A stretch of 64,000 nucleotides of DNA from Daphnia carinata (Eukaryota > Arthropoda > Branchiopoda > Diplostraca > Daphniidae): assembly GCF_022539665.2 (NCBI RefSeq), contig NC_081331.1, positions 8,153,534 through 8,217,533 of the forward strand. The letters are read 5' to 3'. The notes beneath the pieces are model-generated. The model saw only the letters and a program-made list of their open reading frames with translations. It was not told where the DNA came from and did not search any database. Each line of letters begins with the position of its first letter. The stretch's first letter is position 1. Below, piece after piece: positions 10,151 through 19,866 of this stretch. A program made the translations under genes and the position numbers.

Positions 10151-11528
10151 CTTGTAGCTCTAAACGTGGAATAGTGAGACTTTTAGAGACGATGAGGATA
10201 AACACCCTCCTCATTCATCAAATTACAGAGCGTTATTGCATCCTCATGAAATTGCAAAGGCCCCTTTTCAAGTTATAGGCATGGATTTTCTAGGCCCTAT
10301 CACACCAGTTTCGCCCAATGGAAACAGTTACATTTTAGTTATCACAGATTATTTTAGCCGATGGGTGGAAGCTGTTGCTTTAAAGGATCAGACTGCGCAG
10401 ACAACAGCAGAATGTGTGTACAAAACAATAATAGTTAGACACGGTATGCCTAAAGCTATTGTTTCTGATAGAGGTACTAATTTCACATCGAAATTGTTCA
10501 GATCCTTTTGTAAAAAGTTCAACATTGAACAACGCTTAACAACTTCTTATAATCCAGCTAGTATCGGCAAAACTGAAAGGTTCAATAGAACATTAACAAC
10601 AATGTTGAGGAAAGAATTGAAAGACGGCGAGCACGCAAATTGGGAAGATTTACTGGATGATGTGTTGTTTGCTTATCGTAGTTCTGTCCATTCTTCTACA
10701 CTGGACACCCCTTATTACTTATTACACGGTAGAGACCCCAATTTACCCATCAATGAATTTCTTGACGCGTCCCCAAAAACATTTATATCCGCATCGGATT
10801 ACGTAGGTAACTTAGCCGAACGCTTGCGCTATAGTTTCCAACGCGTCCGTGAGGAGAGCGAAAAAGCCAGAAAACGTCAAAGGGAGCAATATAATAAAAG
10901 GGCGAATGTAAAACAATATTTGGTAGGAGATAGAGTCTTATTAGATATTAGAGTTGTAAAAGAGGGCGATAGTAGGAAATTTACTTCCAAATATAAAGGC
11001 CCTTATAGAATTGTAAAAGTATATTCCAATAATACTGTCGACATAGCCGACAATTCATATATATGTATACGTACGCACGTTAACCGTTTAAAGCCCCTAT
11101 ATGAAACGATGTTATGGAAGGATGAACATTGTCCCCCTATCGAGTCGCCTTCAATATTCGAGAATCGATTCCGTAAATCGATCTCGACCCAAACAATGGG
11201 AAGTGAGGAACAACTAGAACAAGAAACAAGTGAAGTAGAAAATGTGGAACCGGAAAAAGGACATCCAGATAGCGTAGATGTGGAGAATATGGAATCCGAA
11301 ACAGTGGAAATTCAAAACATGGTGTCGGACACCGTGGAGTTAGCGACAACGAGGCTGGGAATTGACCATCACCTCAATCTCACACCAATTGCCGAAGATT
11401 ATTCCAATGATAATCATGAAACGCAGCAAACAGCGCCGGATGTCGTTCCGTCAGCAACAACGACACCACAAAACGCAACCGGACGCCCGCAAAGGAATAG
11501 ACAATTGCCAATGCGTTTCAGATATTAA
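10151..11528 (+). pseudogene. pol: Gypsy A pol, 3' part: integrase catalytic core and C-terminal tail
   Basis: The catalytic core shows the first Asp in VIGMDFLGPI (near 10272), the second in IVSDRGTNFTSKLF (near 10465) and the Glu in GKTERFNRTL (near 10570). A basic C-terminal domain (YLVGDRVLLDIRVV, KYKGPYRIVKVYSNN) follows. The tail from about 11150 is acidic and Glu/Val-rich with repeated VE.VE motifs and ends at TAA 11526-11528. A likely one-base frameshift near 10168 separates this frame from the residues just after the A/T-rich block. Confidence 0.85.
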
Positions 11529-11702
11529 ATCTGATAACTCATCCGCATGCAAGTCTGCTGATCGCGTCTCAGAGAAAAAAAAACAAACTCGAAAGTATAT
11601 AACAGTGAGTAGATCGAAAAGAGCCACATCTTTCCGACAACTCGTTATAGTCACAACTCTAACAAGATTTATCTCCACACCGCAAAGCATCATCAAAGTA
11701 AG

Positions 11703-12125
11703 ATGGAAAACCAAACTAGCGTTCAACACGAACAAGACACCGTCGAAGGGACTGGTGACGACGTGCAAGCTAACGAAGTGGTGACAACAACGGAGCCCAC
11801 TACTGACTTGTCCTGGGAGCCAGTGGCAGAAAACACGGTCGAGGGGGTCAACCCAACACCTCATTCCCCAGACCAGACTAGCCAAGACTCTTGGGATCAG
11901 GCCCATCGCAATTACGAGCGACGTCTCGACGAGAAAACCAACATACTCACCACAAGACTTAACGCCGACCTCTTCGCTGAAGATTGGGCCAGCGCAGTTT
12001 ACACCTTGAAAAGAATTCTGGACTTAGATCCAGCTAAACGCCACCCACCACTATACAACTGGCCATCAGAGCTGTGGAACACAGCTAACAAAAGGCCAAG
12101 GCGCGATTGGTACGACCAATTGTAA
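11703..12125 (+). CDS. Gypsy A accessory ORF between pol and env, unknown function
   Basis: A 140-residue ORF starting with ATG (MENQTSVQHEQD) and ending at TAA. The N-terminal half is Thr/Glu/Val-rich and disordered-looking. The C-terminal half is more ordered (RRLDEKTNILTTRLNADLFA, WASAVYTLKRILDLDPAKR, LWNTANKRPRRDWYDQL), with a possible basic nuclear-type patch KRPRR. No signal peptide, zinc motif or membrane segment is seen. I do not recognise it. Its intact frame between two retroelement genes favours a real product, for example an accessory or spliced-leader exon of env. Confidence 0.5.
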   Translation: MENQTSVQHEQDTVEGTGDDVQANEVVTTTEPTTDLSWEPVAENTVEGVNPTPHSPDQTSQDSWDQAHRNYERRLDEKTNILTTRLNADLFAEDWASAVYTLKRILDLDPAKRHPPLYNWPSELWNTANKRPRRDWYDQL

Positions 12126-13528
12126 GGCGGAAGAAAGAAAAAAAAAAGAAGCGGAAGAAAACTTCTGTTTTTCCCTAATACCGTAGTCAATATGTTTGTT
12201 CCATATAAATAAAATAAGGTTATATGCCAAAAGAAATCATAAACCGTAAAGGGAAACCCACTACCTTACCTAGGGTTGCGTATAGACAGAAAAACGAATA
12301 AGTCTATACTACATGCATAACTTGACCGTCTGTCAAGGTATCCAAATAAACCAATCCACACCATATATATAAAAAACTAAAATTTTTCTGTCACTCGCCA
12401 CACGTTATCCACGTCAGACTTCCTTACGGCAAATGACACAAGTTGCCGAAAATGCATTCTCGCATTTTCCATTTCCCTTATTCCTATTCTTTCTCTCTCT
12501 CGCGCCAGGTAGAGTTTTACCTTCTATCCCTTCCTTCTTTTTTCGTAGACAATATACTCCCCTTTTCTTCCTTATACGCGTTACTATTGCCTACGTTTTG
12601 CCACAGGACAAGTAACATGTCTCGTTCTCAACACAATATGTCTGGAGCATATGGCCTTGTTTCAAGCCCTGAGGGATAATTTCCATTTCTTCTCATATAT
12701 CACATTCTTTATCTCTGTCTCTCCCTTCCATTCTCTTTCTTTCTTTCTTTCTCACTAAGTTGGACTTAGAAAAAAACTTAACTTTCGCATTTTTCTGTTT
12801 CATCATATATATTTGCTAAATTTATATGAACGCCTTCATGTAGCTTAATATATCAACTACTTCGCAATTGATGAGTTATATAGTCAAACTGGGGATTCGA
12901 ACCTCAGAACCTTTGGCGTCACAGCTGAGAGCGCTACCATTGAGCTATTAGCTAATATTTTACACCTGGCGTAAAAGATTGGGTAACATACCGATTGTTC
13001 CCGTTAACTGCATTTTTCTTTGTGTGCCGTAGTATACTTTTTTCATTTATGCGCTATCCCGACCGCATTGTTAGAACTTAGGAAAAAATTCGAACACTGC
13101 GCGTGACCTTTCACGGCAAAAACTTTTTCCGCCGTAAACTTTTAAACGTTTTCTTCTCGTCCTCCCCGCTAACCTATATTATATTTTATTGTTTTCTCTT
13201 TTCGATAATTAAGCATATCTTCTCCTCTTTCCAACGATACTAGTTATTATGATGGATAAAATTTTCTTCCCCCCGAAAACACAGTTATATTCCAGTGCCC
13301 TATATTTTTCTTCCCTTTTGCCGTAGCTAACTAGGAAAAGCCGACGGAAAAATAAGTTAACCTTTCAAAAGCCGTAGACTATTTTTCATTTTCGTTTTCT
13401 TACTACTTTTCTTCTCGTGTTTGCTTCCATTTTATAACACCCACATGATAAAGTTATATATGTTTGTCAGTTACATTGTTCCCTTTTATTCTTGTATGTT
13501 TTTTCTATATATTCTTCCGTATTTAGAA
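12126..13528 (+). other. Long noncoding stretch between accessory ORF and env of gypsy A
   Basis: About 1.4 kb without a convincing ORF. It has pyrimidine tracts (12715-12760, including TTCTTTCTTTCTTTC), repeated GCCGTA-type words, and a minus-strand tRNA-like segment at 12887-12958. A splice acceptor (CTTCCGTATTTAG) ends at 13526, two bases before the env ATG, so this may be intronic in the env messenger. Confidence 0.55.
12887..12958 (-). repeat. tRNA-like segment with A and B boxes
   Basis: On the minus strand, TAGCTCAATGG (A box) is followed about 35 bp later by GGTTCGAATCC (B box) and a plausible T-arm. The acceptor stem and anticodon arm do not pair, so it is a tRNA-derived fragment, possibly SINE-like, not a tRNA gene. 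Confidence 0.55.
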
Positions 13529-15223
13529 ATGTCTCTATTTCCATTTCTGCTGCTATTGTGCCTTCACGGATTACACTCGCGAGCATTTGAAACAACCGTG
13601 TGCGATTGTTCGGAGCCGTCGAAAATGGGAATTATTCAATTCTCCGACGCGAATTGTCAGCCGAAATCTACCAAAAATCGTGCCATCAGTGTAAAATATG
13701 CCGTATATAGTGAAGAACGAGCTGTGACCAAGTTTCCTGGATATATTTGTGCGCGCTGGAAAAATATAAGACGTATTACAATGAATTTTTTCGGACAAAC
13801 AGTGATCGTGCCAGATAAAATTTCCATCGATACAACACCTACCGAGTGCAACGAAATGATTAACAATAAAAGGTGCGACAATCAACGAATGACTTTTTCG
13901 GATGGAAAATTTGTGTTCGATGATGAACCCGATATTTCTGGATATTGGTTGCAAACAATCGATTCCGAAATATTAAACTGTGTTCTCGATAAAATTCAAC
14001 TTTTCCAGCAAAAGGAGAATGCGGATTTTTCAACACCTATCGGAACTGCTTCTGCTGCATCAGGAAATTTGTCACATAATCATTTAACTCTGATTTGGGA
14101 CAAAACCTACACACAGAAAACTAAAGCAATTACCCGGCTTGTCGAAGAAGGTATCGGCAAGTTGATACAATTACCTGGGGAAAAACAAATTTTCCGACTT
14201 CAAGACGACCGAAATCAACTAGACTTTCATTTGTTGCCGTCATCGCGTTGTTTTTCAGTGCAGAAAAATTGCTCCAATAAGACTTCTTCCTTTGAAATCC
14301 TTGGCCAATCACAACTCTTTGTCACAACGGCGGCCATCATGAAAAATTCAACAACATCGGAGCCTCCGGCGCCATCTAGCGCTGAAGATTTAAACATCCC
14401 GGCGAATATTCAATATATTCGAGATCAACTGACCGATCATGAAAACGAATTGGAAAGCCAAATTCAATTATTACAGTGCGATGGTCGCAAAGCCAAACAT
14501 GAAAGAGCCGTTACAACCGCTCAATATAATGGATGGTTAGCAGCCTCACAACTACAATTACCCAAGTGCACAAAATTACAAGCTTTCGGTAAAACGGCTG
14601 TACTGATCCAGTGTAAAGCCTTAAATGTCACATTCGATACTGTTTTGACTTCTTGCGGACCGCAACCAAAATTTCAAAATTATACAATTAACCTCGATGG
14701 CTGGGAACTTGTAAAATATTCCCCTTGCTATTGGACAAATGGATTTGTAAACTTTAACGATAAGCCTTATGCTTTCCGCAACAACACCTGGCAGCTGATT
14801 GAAGCCACAATTGTGCTGCCTGAGCAGACGCTCGCACACTCTTTTCGCTACGAAAACGTCGAGTTTTTCGATTACGTGCATCAAAGTAATCCGGCATATA
14901 CCGACAACATGCTTAATCACATGAATATCATGGCTGATATAGCTGCCGCGATCAACGAACACCCGCCAGCGGAATATACCTTACGTCAAAGACCTAGTGC
15001 GACGAACATTTTTGTAACAGCTTCTAGTATCGGAAGCTATACATCTTGGTGGGAGACCATCAAGACATATTTCTTCATCGGCATATTATGCCTTTTAGTG
15101 CTTCTTTTCTTACGCATTTGCTATAGTTGCGGCCTTTTCACCGTCATTTGGGTCGTATGCTGCCGTCCCACCTACAAATCACGGCAACCAGCTTCCGAAT
15201 CCATCCCCATGCATGCAGTTTGA
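13529..15223 (+). CDS. env: Gypsy A envelope-like glycoprotein
   Basis: 564 residues from ATG 13529, chosen because it opens a clear signal peptide (MSLFPFLLLLCLHGLHSRA) directly after a splice acceptor; the frame is open further upstream. The ectodomain has many cysteines (CDCSEPSKMG at the mature N-terminus, CDGRKAKHERAV mid-protein) and several N-X-S/T sites (NCSNKT, NVTF, NYTINL, NNTW). A C-terminal membrane anchor (FFIGILCLLVLLFLRICY) is followed by a short cytoplasmic tail. It is a type I membrane glycoprotein of the kind that lets some gypsy elements bud and infect cells. The family is uncertain; the CDCS start and absence of a furin site recall rhabdovirus/chuvirus-like (class III) glycoproteins, which is inference only. 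The frame is intact. Confidence 0.75.
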   Translation: MSLFPFLLLLCLHGLHSRAFETTVCDCSEPSKMGIIQFSDANCQPKSTKNRAISVKYAVYSEERAVTKFPGYICARWKNIRRITMNFFGQTVIVPDKISIDTTPTECNEMINNKRCDNQRMTFSDGKFVFDDEPDISGYWLQTIDSEILNCVLDKIQLFQQKENADFSTPIGTASAASGNLSHNHLTLIWDKTYTQKTKAITRLVEEGIGKLIQLPGEKQIFRLQDDRNQLDFHLLPSSRCFSVQKNCSNKTSSFEILGQSQLFVTTAAIMKNSTTSEPPAPSSAEDLNIPANIQYIRDQLTDHENELESQIQLLQCDGRKAKHERAVTTAQYNGWLAASQLQLPKCTKLQAFGKTAVLIQCKALNVTFDTVLTSCGPQPKFQNYTINLDGWELVKYSPCYWTNGFVNFNDKPYAFRNNTWQLIEATIVLPEQTLAHSFRYENVEFFDYVHQSNPAYTDNMLNHMNIMADIAAAINEHPPAEYTLRQRPSATNIFVTASSIGSYTSWWETIKTYFFIGILCLLVLLFLRICYSCGLFTVIWVVCCRPTYKSRQPASESIPMHAV

Positions 15224-15246
15224 TTACGGGACGTAATCTCACGCCG

Positions 15247-15256
15247 CCGGGAGCGA
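15247..15256 (+). promoter_or_regulatory. Polypurine tract of gypsy A
   Basis: The purine-rich GGGAGCGA immediately precedes the proposed 3' LTR start TGTAACG at 15257, the position expected for plus-strand DNA priming. Confidence 0.55.
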
Positions 15257-16092
15257 TGTAACGAAGCCAATATACGCCTTCTTATATTCTCATGCTTCCA
15301 CTTATATCTTATACCTATATTCTCTTCTGCAACATCTTTAATAAGTAATTAGTATAAACATGTCAATTGCAACACCATATATACGCAACACGGGTGACCT
15401 AGATGAACACCTGCTAGCTAGCTGACGCATCCATGTGTCATCAGCATCACGCCACTTATAAAACATCTTTCATTGGCGCCCATCATCGCATCATTATCAC
15501 GCCATTTTAAACATCTTTGATTGGTCGCAAATACTCGCACAGCAACTCACCAATTTGCCAATATGCGAAGTGTAATCGTGAACACAAAATATGGGAAAGA
15601 TCAGACAAGGACCCGCGTCTGAGCAAAGTAGTCGCCTGAATTCATTCGTGTTGCTCCTATCTTGATTAGTAGTATTGCGCAGTAAATTGTACTCTAGTGG
15701 AAATCTTATTTGCTTAACTTGCCTTAATTTGCATCTGTTCAACTTAATTACTCTGGGACAGTGCCTTTGTCCTTTCTTTAAACACTTGTTCAATCCATTT
15801 TGATTGTGAGTTGACTTCGTGAGCGTGAGGTTATCTCGTTCGCTTCCGTGTCGATTCCTTTCCGCTACCTACTCGTGTTATCACGGTAAGACTTGGTTAC
15901 AATTGTCCCTCTCTTTCCCTCTCTTTATTTTCCCTACTGTATCTGAATTCCTCTTATGTCTTGCTTCTTGTAGTATGCTTAACGTAGAACAATAAATCCA
16001 TCATTGTGGGAAATACGCCTCCGAGCTCGTTATTATTTCCTTTTGTCTTAAATACCGTAAAGTCAGTCTTCCCACAAGGAAGATGCTTTACA
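15257..16092 (+). repeat. 3' LTR of gypsy A
   Basis: It begins TGTAA and ends TTACA (16088-16092), short inverted ends as usual for LTRs. Inside are a TATA box (TATAAAA, 15457-15463) and a polyadenylation signal AATAAA near 15992, in U3-R order. The right edge is supported by the abrupt start at 16093 of a sequence that recurs inverted at 16534-16638. The 5' LTR is outside the window, so the borders are not confirmed by alignment. Confidence 0.65.
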
Positions 16093-16197
16093 CTTGCTAC
16101 TGCTTGATTGTAGCATTTTTTGTTCATGTTTTGGTATGGCCCAGTGGAGAACCTGTGTTAATTTAAATATTTCAATCTATTTTACTTTAAACCTACA
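16093..16197 (-). repeat. Inverted copy of DNAJC12-like exon 3 and intron 2
   Basis: About 105 bp are the reverse complement, with roughly one mismatch, of 16534-16638, which spans the end of intron 2 and start of exon 3 of the DNAJC12-like gene. It abuts the gypsy A LTR on one side and the second visible exon on the other. Confidence 0.85.
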
Positions 16198-16213
16198 AGC
16201 AATACATAAATAG

Positions 16214-16767
16214 GTTGACCAAATATTAACCGAATACAAACACAGAGTATTACTTTGTCATCCTGATAAGAATCCATATGACAAGTCCACTACTCAGTTT
16301 CAAAAACTTCAGGTAAATAGATTCTGCACATTAACCAAGTAATGTGATAGATACAGTTAATTTCTGGTCATTCCAACAGGAAGCTAAGGAGGTGCTCTGT
16401 GACCCAGAAAAGCGAAATGATTATGACAGATGGAAAACAAGTGGAATAACAATTTCATACAAGCAATGGATTGTCGTAAATAAACGATCTACTGCAGTAA
16501 GTATTATATGTGCAACATCAGGATGACTTTCTATGTAGGTTTAAAGTAAAATAGATTGAAATATTAAAATTAACACAGGTTCTCCACTGGGCCATACCAA
16601 AACATGAACAAAAAATGCTACAATCAAGCAGTAGCAAGTCAGAGATAATAAAGGTGAAACAAAGTAAGCTTTCAACTAAAATTGGTTCACAATATTGTTC
16701 ATACAATTCCATCCTAGAAAAGTTTAGGAACTATGAAATATGTAAAAGAAAATCTTTGAACATCTGA
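16214..16767 (+). pseudogene. DNAJC12-like J-domain co-chaperone gene, first exon missing
   Basis: Three exons join in phase: 16214-16312, 16380-16496 and 16579-16767. The first holds the J-domain HPD motif (LLCHPDKNP), the second the end of the J domain ([18 protein letters not shown]), and the last ends in LEKFRNYEI, the C-terminal signature of DNAJC12, with nine extra residues before TGA. DNAJC12 assists HSC70 and aromatic amino acid hydroxylases. The exon with the start codon and J-domain helix I is absent; its place is taken by the inverted exon 3 copy and the gypsy LTR. The remaining frame has no stop, so the loss may be recent or an assembly effect. Confidence 0.75.
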
Positions 16768-17244
16768 ATTTATTTTACTAGTGTATTCAATATTGACTGT
16801 TGCTGTTGTGTAATATTAACTCGATGAAAAGTTTAATAAAATATGTGCATATAAAGCAAGTATCTTTCGAACCGTTCGGTCATTAAGTTGAATGCTACTT
16901 AAATGGGTTCCAACCGACATTACTTGTGTATTCTCGATCAGGCACTGGCATTTAAAGATGCACTTCTAGTTCTTCAAATGCTAATGCCCAACTAATCTCA
17001 CCAAAGAAATACAATTGAAGTAGGTCAGTTTACTTTGTTCAACAACTTAGCCAGCTCCAGCGCCAAAGAAGTAAAATTAGGCGCAATTGTAAAGAGCTCG
17101 CATTGCCGACAGACAAATTAATCACCTACTGAATACTACTGGAACGGATCTTTATTTCCTAATGTTCTGCCATAATTGCCAATGATTAAAGTTACATGAG
17201 AAACTTGCACAAAGCGCAAGAGAAGCTAAAACACGTTTCTTGAA
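16768..17244. other. Intergenic, possible degraded VDAC end
   Basis: No gene is evident. A short minus-strand stretch near 17045-17070 (GGCGCTGGAGCTGGC) resembles the C-terminal codons of the VDAC gene just downstream, which could be the trace of an earlier duplicate. The rest is A/T-rich. Confidence 0.35.
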
Positions 17245-17562
17245 TTAGGCTTCCAATTCCAGCGCCATACCAATTTTGTGACCTCCTTGGTTGAAGTTTT
17301 TCAGATCAACCATTGACGATAGGGTAATGGTAACACCTGAATACGAAAAAGAATAAGCCTCAATATGATTTAACTTTCAGTTACAACGTACCCTGGCGGA
17401 GTTTTTGCTGATAGCCAAGGCCAAGCTGGGAAGCGTTATTGATCTTGGCGCGGACTGCACTGTCGTTATCTAACTGGTACTTGCAACCAATACCGAATCG
17501 GGTGGCATTTGAACCGGCAGTCCAGGCAAGTTGGACACCTGTTTCTAGATTAGCCCGAGTAC
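17245..17562 (-). pseudogene. VDAC (mitochondrial porin) last two exons only
   Basis: The minus strand shows the penultimate exon (about 17562-17392; NLETGVQLAWTAGSNATRFG, then YQLDNDSAVRAKINN and LGLGYQQKLRQG) and the terminal exon (17336-17245; VTITLSSMVDLKNFNQGGHK then MALELEA and stop). These are the final beta strands and conserved C-terminus of VDAC, the voltage-dependent anion channel of the mitochondrial outer membrane. The homology stops at about 17562, where Tyr-rich repeat DNA on the other strand begins, so most of the barrel is missing. Confidence 0.85.
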
Positions 17563-18338
17563 TACCCTGCACCGAGCTATTACACAGAGGCGCCAGTGTA
17601 TTATTACACAACAACGTACGCCACTCAAAGCTACTACACCGAAGCTCCCGCCTACTATACCACAAAGGCCCCTGGGTATTACACCACAACCTACGCTTTT
17701 CCGTCTTACTACACTGAGGCCTCAAAATATTACTCAGCTCCGAGCTACACAACAACTGTGTCGTACTACACCACGACAGAGGCGCCCAAGTACTACGTGG
17801 CTCCAACATACTACCCCGCAGCTGCCCCGTCTTACTACGCTGAGCCTGCATACTACGCTGAAGCCCCGAAATCTTACGCTGCCCCTAGTAACTACACTAC
17901 GGCTGCCCCTTCGTACTACGTGGAAACTACCTACTACACCACAATTTATGCTGCTCCGTCTTACTACATCACGAAGGCTGCTGAATACTACACAACGACT
18001 TAGGCCGCTCCAGCTTATTACGCTGAGGCTCCGCAGTAGGCTACTACACAACAAAGGCTCCCGAGTACACAACATATGCTGCGCCAAGCTACTATACCGA
18101 GCCTCCCATGTTCTACACCACAACATATGCCTCCCCAGTTTCCTACACCGAAGCTCCGCCGTACTACACCACAAAGGCTACTGAATACTACACGACTTAA
18201 GCCTCGGAGTATTACACACAGAAGGCTGAATGCTACACCACAACTTACGCAGCTTCAGCTTACTACACTGAGGCTCCGCAATACTACACTACAAAGGCGC
18301 CCGAGTACTACACCACAACGCATGCTGCACGAAGGGTT
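17563..18338 (+). pseudogene. Tyr-rich repeat protein array 1, degenerate
   Basis: The plus strand encodes imperfect repeats of the types APSYYTEAP, KYYSAPSYTTT and APEYYTTTYA from 17563 to about 18330. The best open frame is 17596-18003, ending with TAG; further repeats continue in shifted frames with more stops. There is no start codon, signal peptide or promoter, since the left edge is joined to VDAC. Such Tyr/Thr/Pro-rich repeats are known to me from secreted structural proteins of Daphnia. This copy is a truncated pseudogene. Confidence 0.7.
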
Positions 18339-19749
18339 TAGTAAAATTTTATCAAAATAAATATTTCCCGAAATTAAGCGAGTAACGTTTTTAGAACTAT
18401 TACACTGAACGACCAAAGTATTATTAATCGTAATAATTGCGTTGTCCGCCAAGCTCAATAGTTAAAAATAATTAGATCTTGTTTTATTATTTGCTGTCCT
18501 CGTTCCAAAATGAGTATTTTCCTGCCATGTATATATGCATTAACTAGTCGTTCCATACGAATGTGGTATATAAATGAAATGTTGAATACAGCTATTATGT
18601 CGTTATTCAATCCGTGCTTGTTTCTATTCTTTATTACATATGAAGATGGATGAAGACGATTTCATTTAGTGTTTGTACAACATCGTAATTGCTGAACACA
18701 ATTATGCATTAGGATATTTGTGGGGGATATATCATGGTTATTCACAAAATAGCAATGAGTTTATTTATACAGTCGCATAGCACAAATCTCATTTATTCAT
18801 TGCGTTAGTCCATTGGCATTGTTAAGTTGTTGTGGTTAAAACCCATTATGTTTCGCTTTTTAATTAAATAGCAGAATGAAATGTAAAGTTTTCTTTAGTT
18901 TGCACCTGCACAGCTAATGGCTCTTTCCTAATTTCACCCTGAGATTTCTGTGTTAAGGAATGGTTATTAATTATTGGGAAAATAGCCAAAAAGGTTGCGC
19001 TAAGCACTTGATTGACATACTATTCGTAACCTCCAGACCTGCCAGGATGGACTGAATCATGTTGTTCATCATCATTATGTTCATCATCACAAAACATGTT
19101 GCTGACGTTATCGTGTATTTTCCGTCATAAAACAACTCCCATTTAAATTCGGCGAAACTATTGTACAATGTAATAAATGAGCTGTATCAAGAAAATGGTG
19201 ATAAATAACATCCAATGTAATTATAAAACAAAAAACTTAAGAAAAGTTTTAAAATTTTCAATTATTATTTCTCGCTCACGAATTAGGGTGCGGCATCACG
19301 CACCGTTAATGGTATGCAAGAATACTCCGTATCACCTGGCGGCCAACATTGAAGCTAATGTGTTCACGCATTGGCTGGGTATTATTGTAGTTGTGAGGTG
19401 AAAATAGAAGTTAAATTCGTAAAGCCGTTGTAAGATCGTAATTACTTATTTTTGGCATTTGTTGTTAATCCTGCAATTCCAATGTTGACATCGCGTTGTC
19501 ATCCCAGGACATCAATTTTCCCCTACCAACTAATGAAAATGAAGACAAAAGAGCGGTTGTGGGATCAGTTGAAAATACTCTTGTTTTCACCGACTGCGTG
19601 GATTTAAATCGCAACCGCCAACGGCCAAAAGGGAAGAGAATGTCACCAGGTACGCGACAACGTCATTAAAGGTGGGGTAAGAATGTTATATCTCATTTGT
19701 TTATACGCCACAGGCTAGTGGCGTGCATTAGGGGGGAACAAAAAGCTCA
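18339..19749. other. Intergenic DNA with a dispersed repeat
   Basis: No gene is supported. The segment about 18900-19060 is a diverged copy of 60925-61125 (shared words such as GCTAATGGCT, TTTCCTA, GCTAAGCACTTG). 19590-19750 precedes the Tyr-rich gene and holds its upstream region. Confidence 0.5.
18900..19060 (+). repeat. Dispersed repeat copy, also at 60925-61125
   Basis: Both segments contain in order CAGCTAATGGCT or CGCTAATGGCT, TTTCCTA, TTAAGGAAT or ATAAGGAAT, AAATAGSC and GCTAAGCACTTG, with differing spacing. Likely an old non-autonomous element; its ends are not visible. Confidence 0.5.
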
Positions 19750-19757
19750 TATAAAAA
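19750..19757 (+). promoter_or_regulatory. TATA box of Tyr-rich gene 2
   Basis: TATAAAAA lies about 115 bp upstream of the first ATG (19867). The spacing allows an RNA start near 19780 with a short 5' leader. It fits a strongly expressed cuticle- or silk-type gene. Confidence 0.5.
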
Positions 19758-19866
19758 GAAGGCAAAACACATTTGAAATTATTCGAGTCGGCTCGTCGAA
19801 CAGCAATGGTAGTAAATCGAGCGTCGCACATCCGTTCTCTATCAAGACAACATTATCTTACGATCA

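Larger units (their letters stand above)
1..16092 (+). mobile_element. Gypsy A: env-bearing Ty3/gypsy LTR retrotransposon, 5' end outside window
   Basis: The order gag zinc knuckles, protease, reverse transcriptase, RNase H, integrase, extra ORF, env and LTR is that of an errantivirus-like gypsy element. The 5' LTR and most of gag precede base 1. The right end is placed at 16092 because the next base starts a host-like segment that recurs in inverted form at 16534-16638. The pol gene is split by a DNA transposon at 2366-9332 and carries a second small interruption and a frameshift in integrase near 10013-10170, so this copy cannot make a full Pol. The target duplication cannot be tested because the left end is missing. 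Confidence 0.85.

Noticed and set aside
12887-12958. Possible functional tRNA gene on the minus strand
   Set aside because: A and B boxes are good, but acceptor and anticodon stems do not pair; kept only as a tRNA-like repeat.
17381-18458. Long minus-strand open frames opposite the Tyr-rich arrays
   Set aside because: They mirror the repeat composition; only the plus strand gives the known YYT/EAP pattern.
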